From Rhodobacterales bacterium (GTDB lineage Bacteria; Pseudomonadota; Alphaproteobacteria; Rhodobacterales; Rhodobacteraceae), in assembly GCA_026400355.1 (NCBI GenBank), contig JAPLPE010000040.1, positions 1 to 44,416 on the forward strand: a stretch of 44,416 nucleotides of DNA, given 5' to 3'. The notes beneath the pieces are model-generated. The model searched no databases. It had not been told where the DNA came from and was given only the letters and a program-made list of their open reading frames with translations. Made by a program: the position numbers and the translations under genes. This document shows, in pieces, positions 44,281 to 44,416 of this stretch (position 1 is its first letter; the number at the start of each line of letters is the position of its first letter).

Positions 44281-44416
44281 AGCGTGTTGCGGTCATCGCG
44301 ATTCAGGATTCCCTTGAGGCTTGATCTGTGATTCCCTGTCTGCGAGGCAGATATGGGGGTCAACGATGGGCAAGCCGCATCCTGTAGAGCTCCGGCAGCG
44401 GGTGGTGGACCATGTG
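44280..44416 (+). mobile_element. IS630-family element, right-boundary copy (5' end only)
   Basis: The element begins at 44280 (GAGCGTGTTGCGGTC) directly after a TA dinucleotide (44278-44279) and is identical over 137 bases to the reverse complement of 1-137. It contains the first 17 codons of the transposase, from the ATG at 44366 to the window end. The rest lies outside the window. Both copies read outwards, and equal-length ends are what an assembler yields when a repeat breaks a contig. Confidence 0.8.

Overview
The window is high-GC chromosomal DNA of an alphaproteobacterium, most likely of the Rhodobacteraceae. The evidence is the linked sdh, mdh and suc genes, the nnrU/DUF1737 pair, a TauE-TIGR02186 pair, an HvrA-like H-NS protein and remnants of the ethylmalonyl-CoA pathway (EMCP). 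I do not name a genus. Both ends run into the same end of an IS630-type element in opposite orientation (1-137 and 44280-44416), so the window is probably an assembly piece bounded by two IS copies.

Layout. 148-7677 (minus): TIGR02186 protein and TauE/SafE permease, then a nucleoside uptake and salvage operon (BMP binding protein, dual ATPase, an 83-aa protein, two permeases, purine nucleoside phosphorylase), with a terminator/attenuator after the binding protein. 7884-9425 (minus): nfu, tsaB, rimI. 9674-11619: two broken genes back to back, a 5'-truncated serine protease and a 5'-truncated, frameshifted ethylmalonyl-CoA mutase (ecm). 11876-12981 (plus): an H-NS-like protein and deoD. 12978-24887 (minus): one long co-directional run, sdhC-sdhD-sdhA, then DUF3052, two GT61-like glycosyltransferases, a lipoprotein, a secreted protein, a methyltransferase and a pyruvyltransferase-like protein, then sdhB, a zinc-ribbon membrane protein, an ABC-2 exporter and a DUF1989 protein. 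25227-27315 (minus): a relic strip with a DUF4344 fragment, mch with two in-frame nonsense codons, intact DUF1737 and nnrU, and the tail of an mcl2-like gene. 27506-41207 (plus): mdh, an RTX relic, a secreted protein, then sucC-DUF922-sucD-methyltransferase-sucA-sucB-PD-(D/E)XK-MAPEG-lpd. 41316-44280 (plus): an aldo/keto reductase and a GH38-like DUF5054 protein whose stop codon abuts the right-hand IS.

How it works together. Succinate dehydrogenase, malate dehydrogenase, 2-oxoglutarate dehydrogenase and succinyl-CoA synthetase make this a TCA-cycle island. The sdh and suc operons each carry upstream the same composite operator: two 12-bp palindromes built on TGTGATCACA, 9 bp apart (centres 21 bp, two helical turns). 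This implies one regulator for both operons. Three EMCP genes (ecm, mch, probable mcl2) are dead, so this acetyl-CoA assimilation route appears to have been lost. The most notable points are the paired operators, the EMCP collapse, and the glycan-type cassette lying between sdhA and sdhB.
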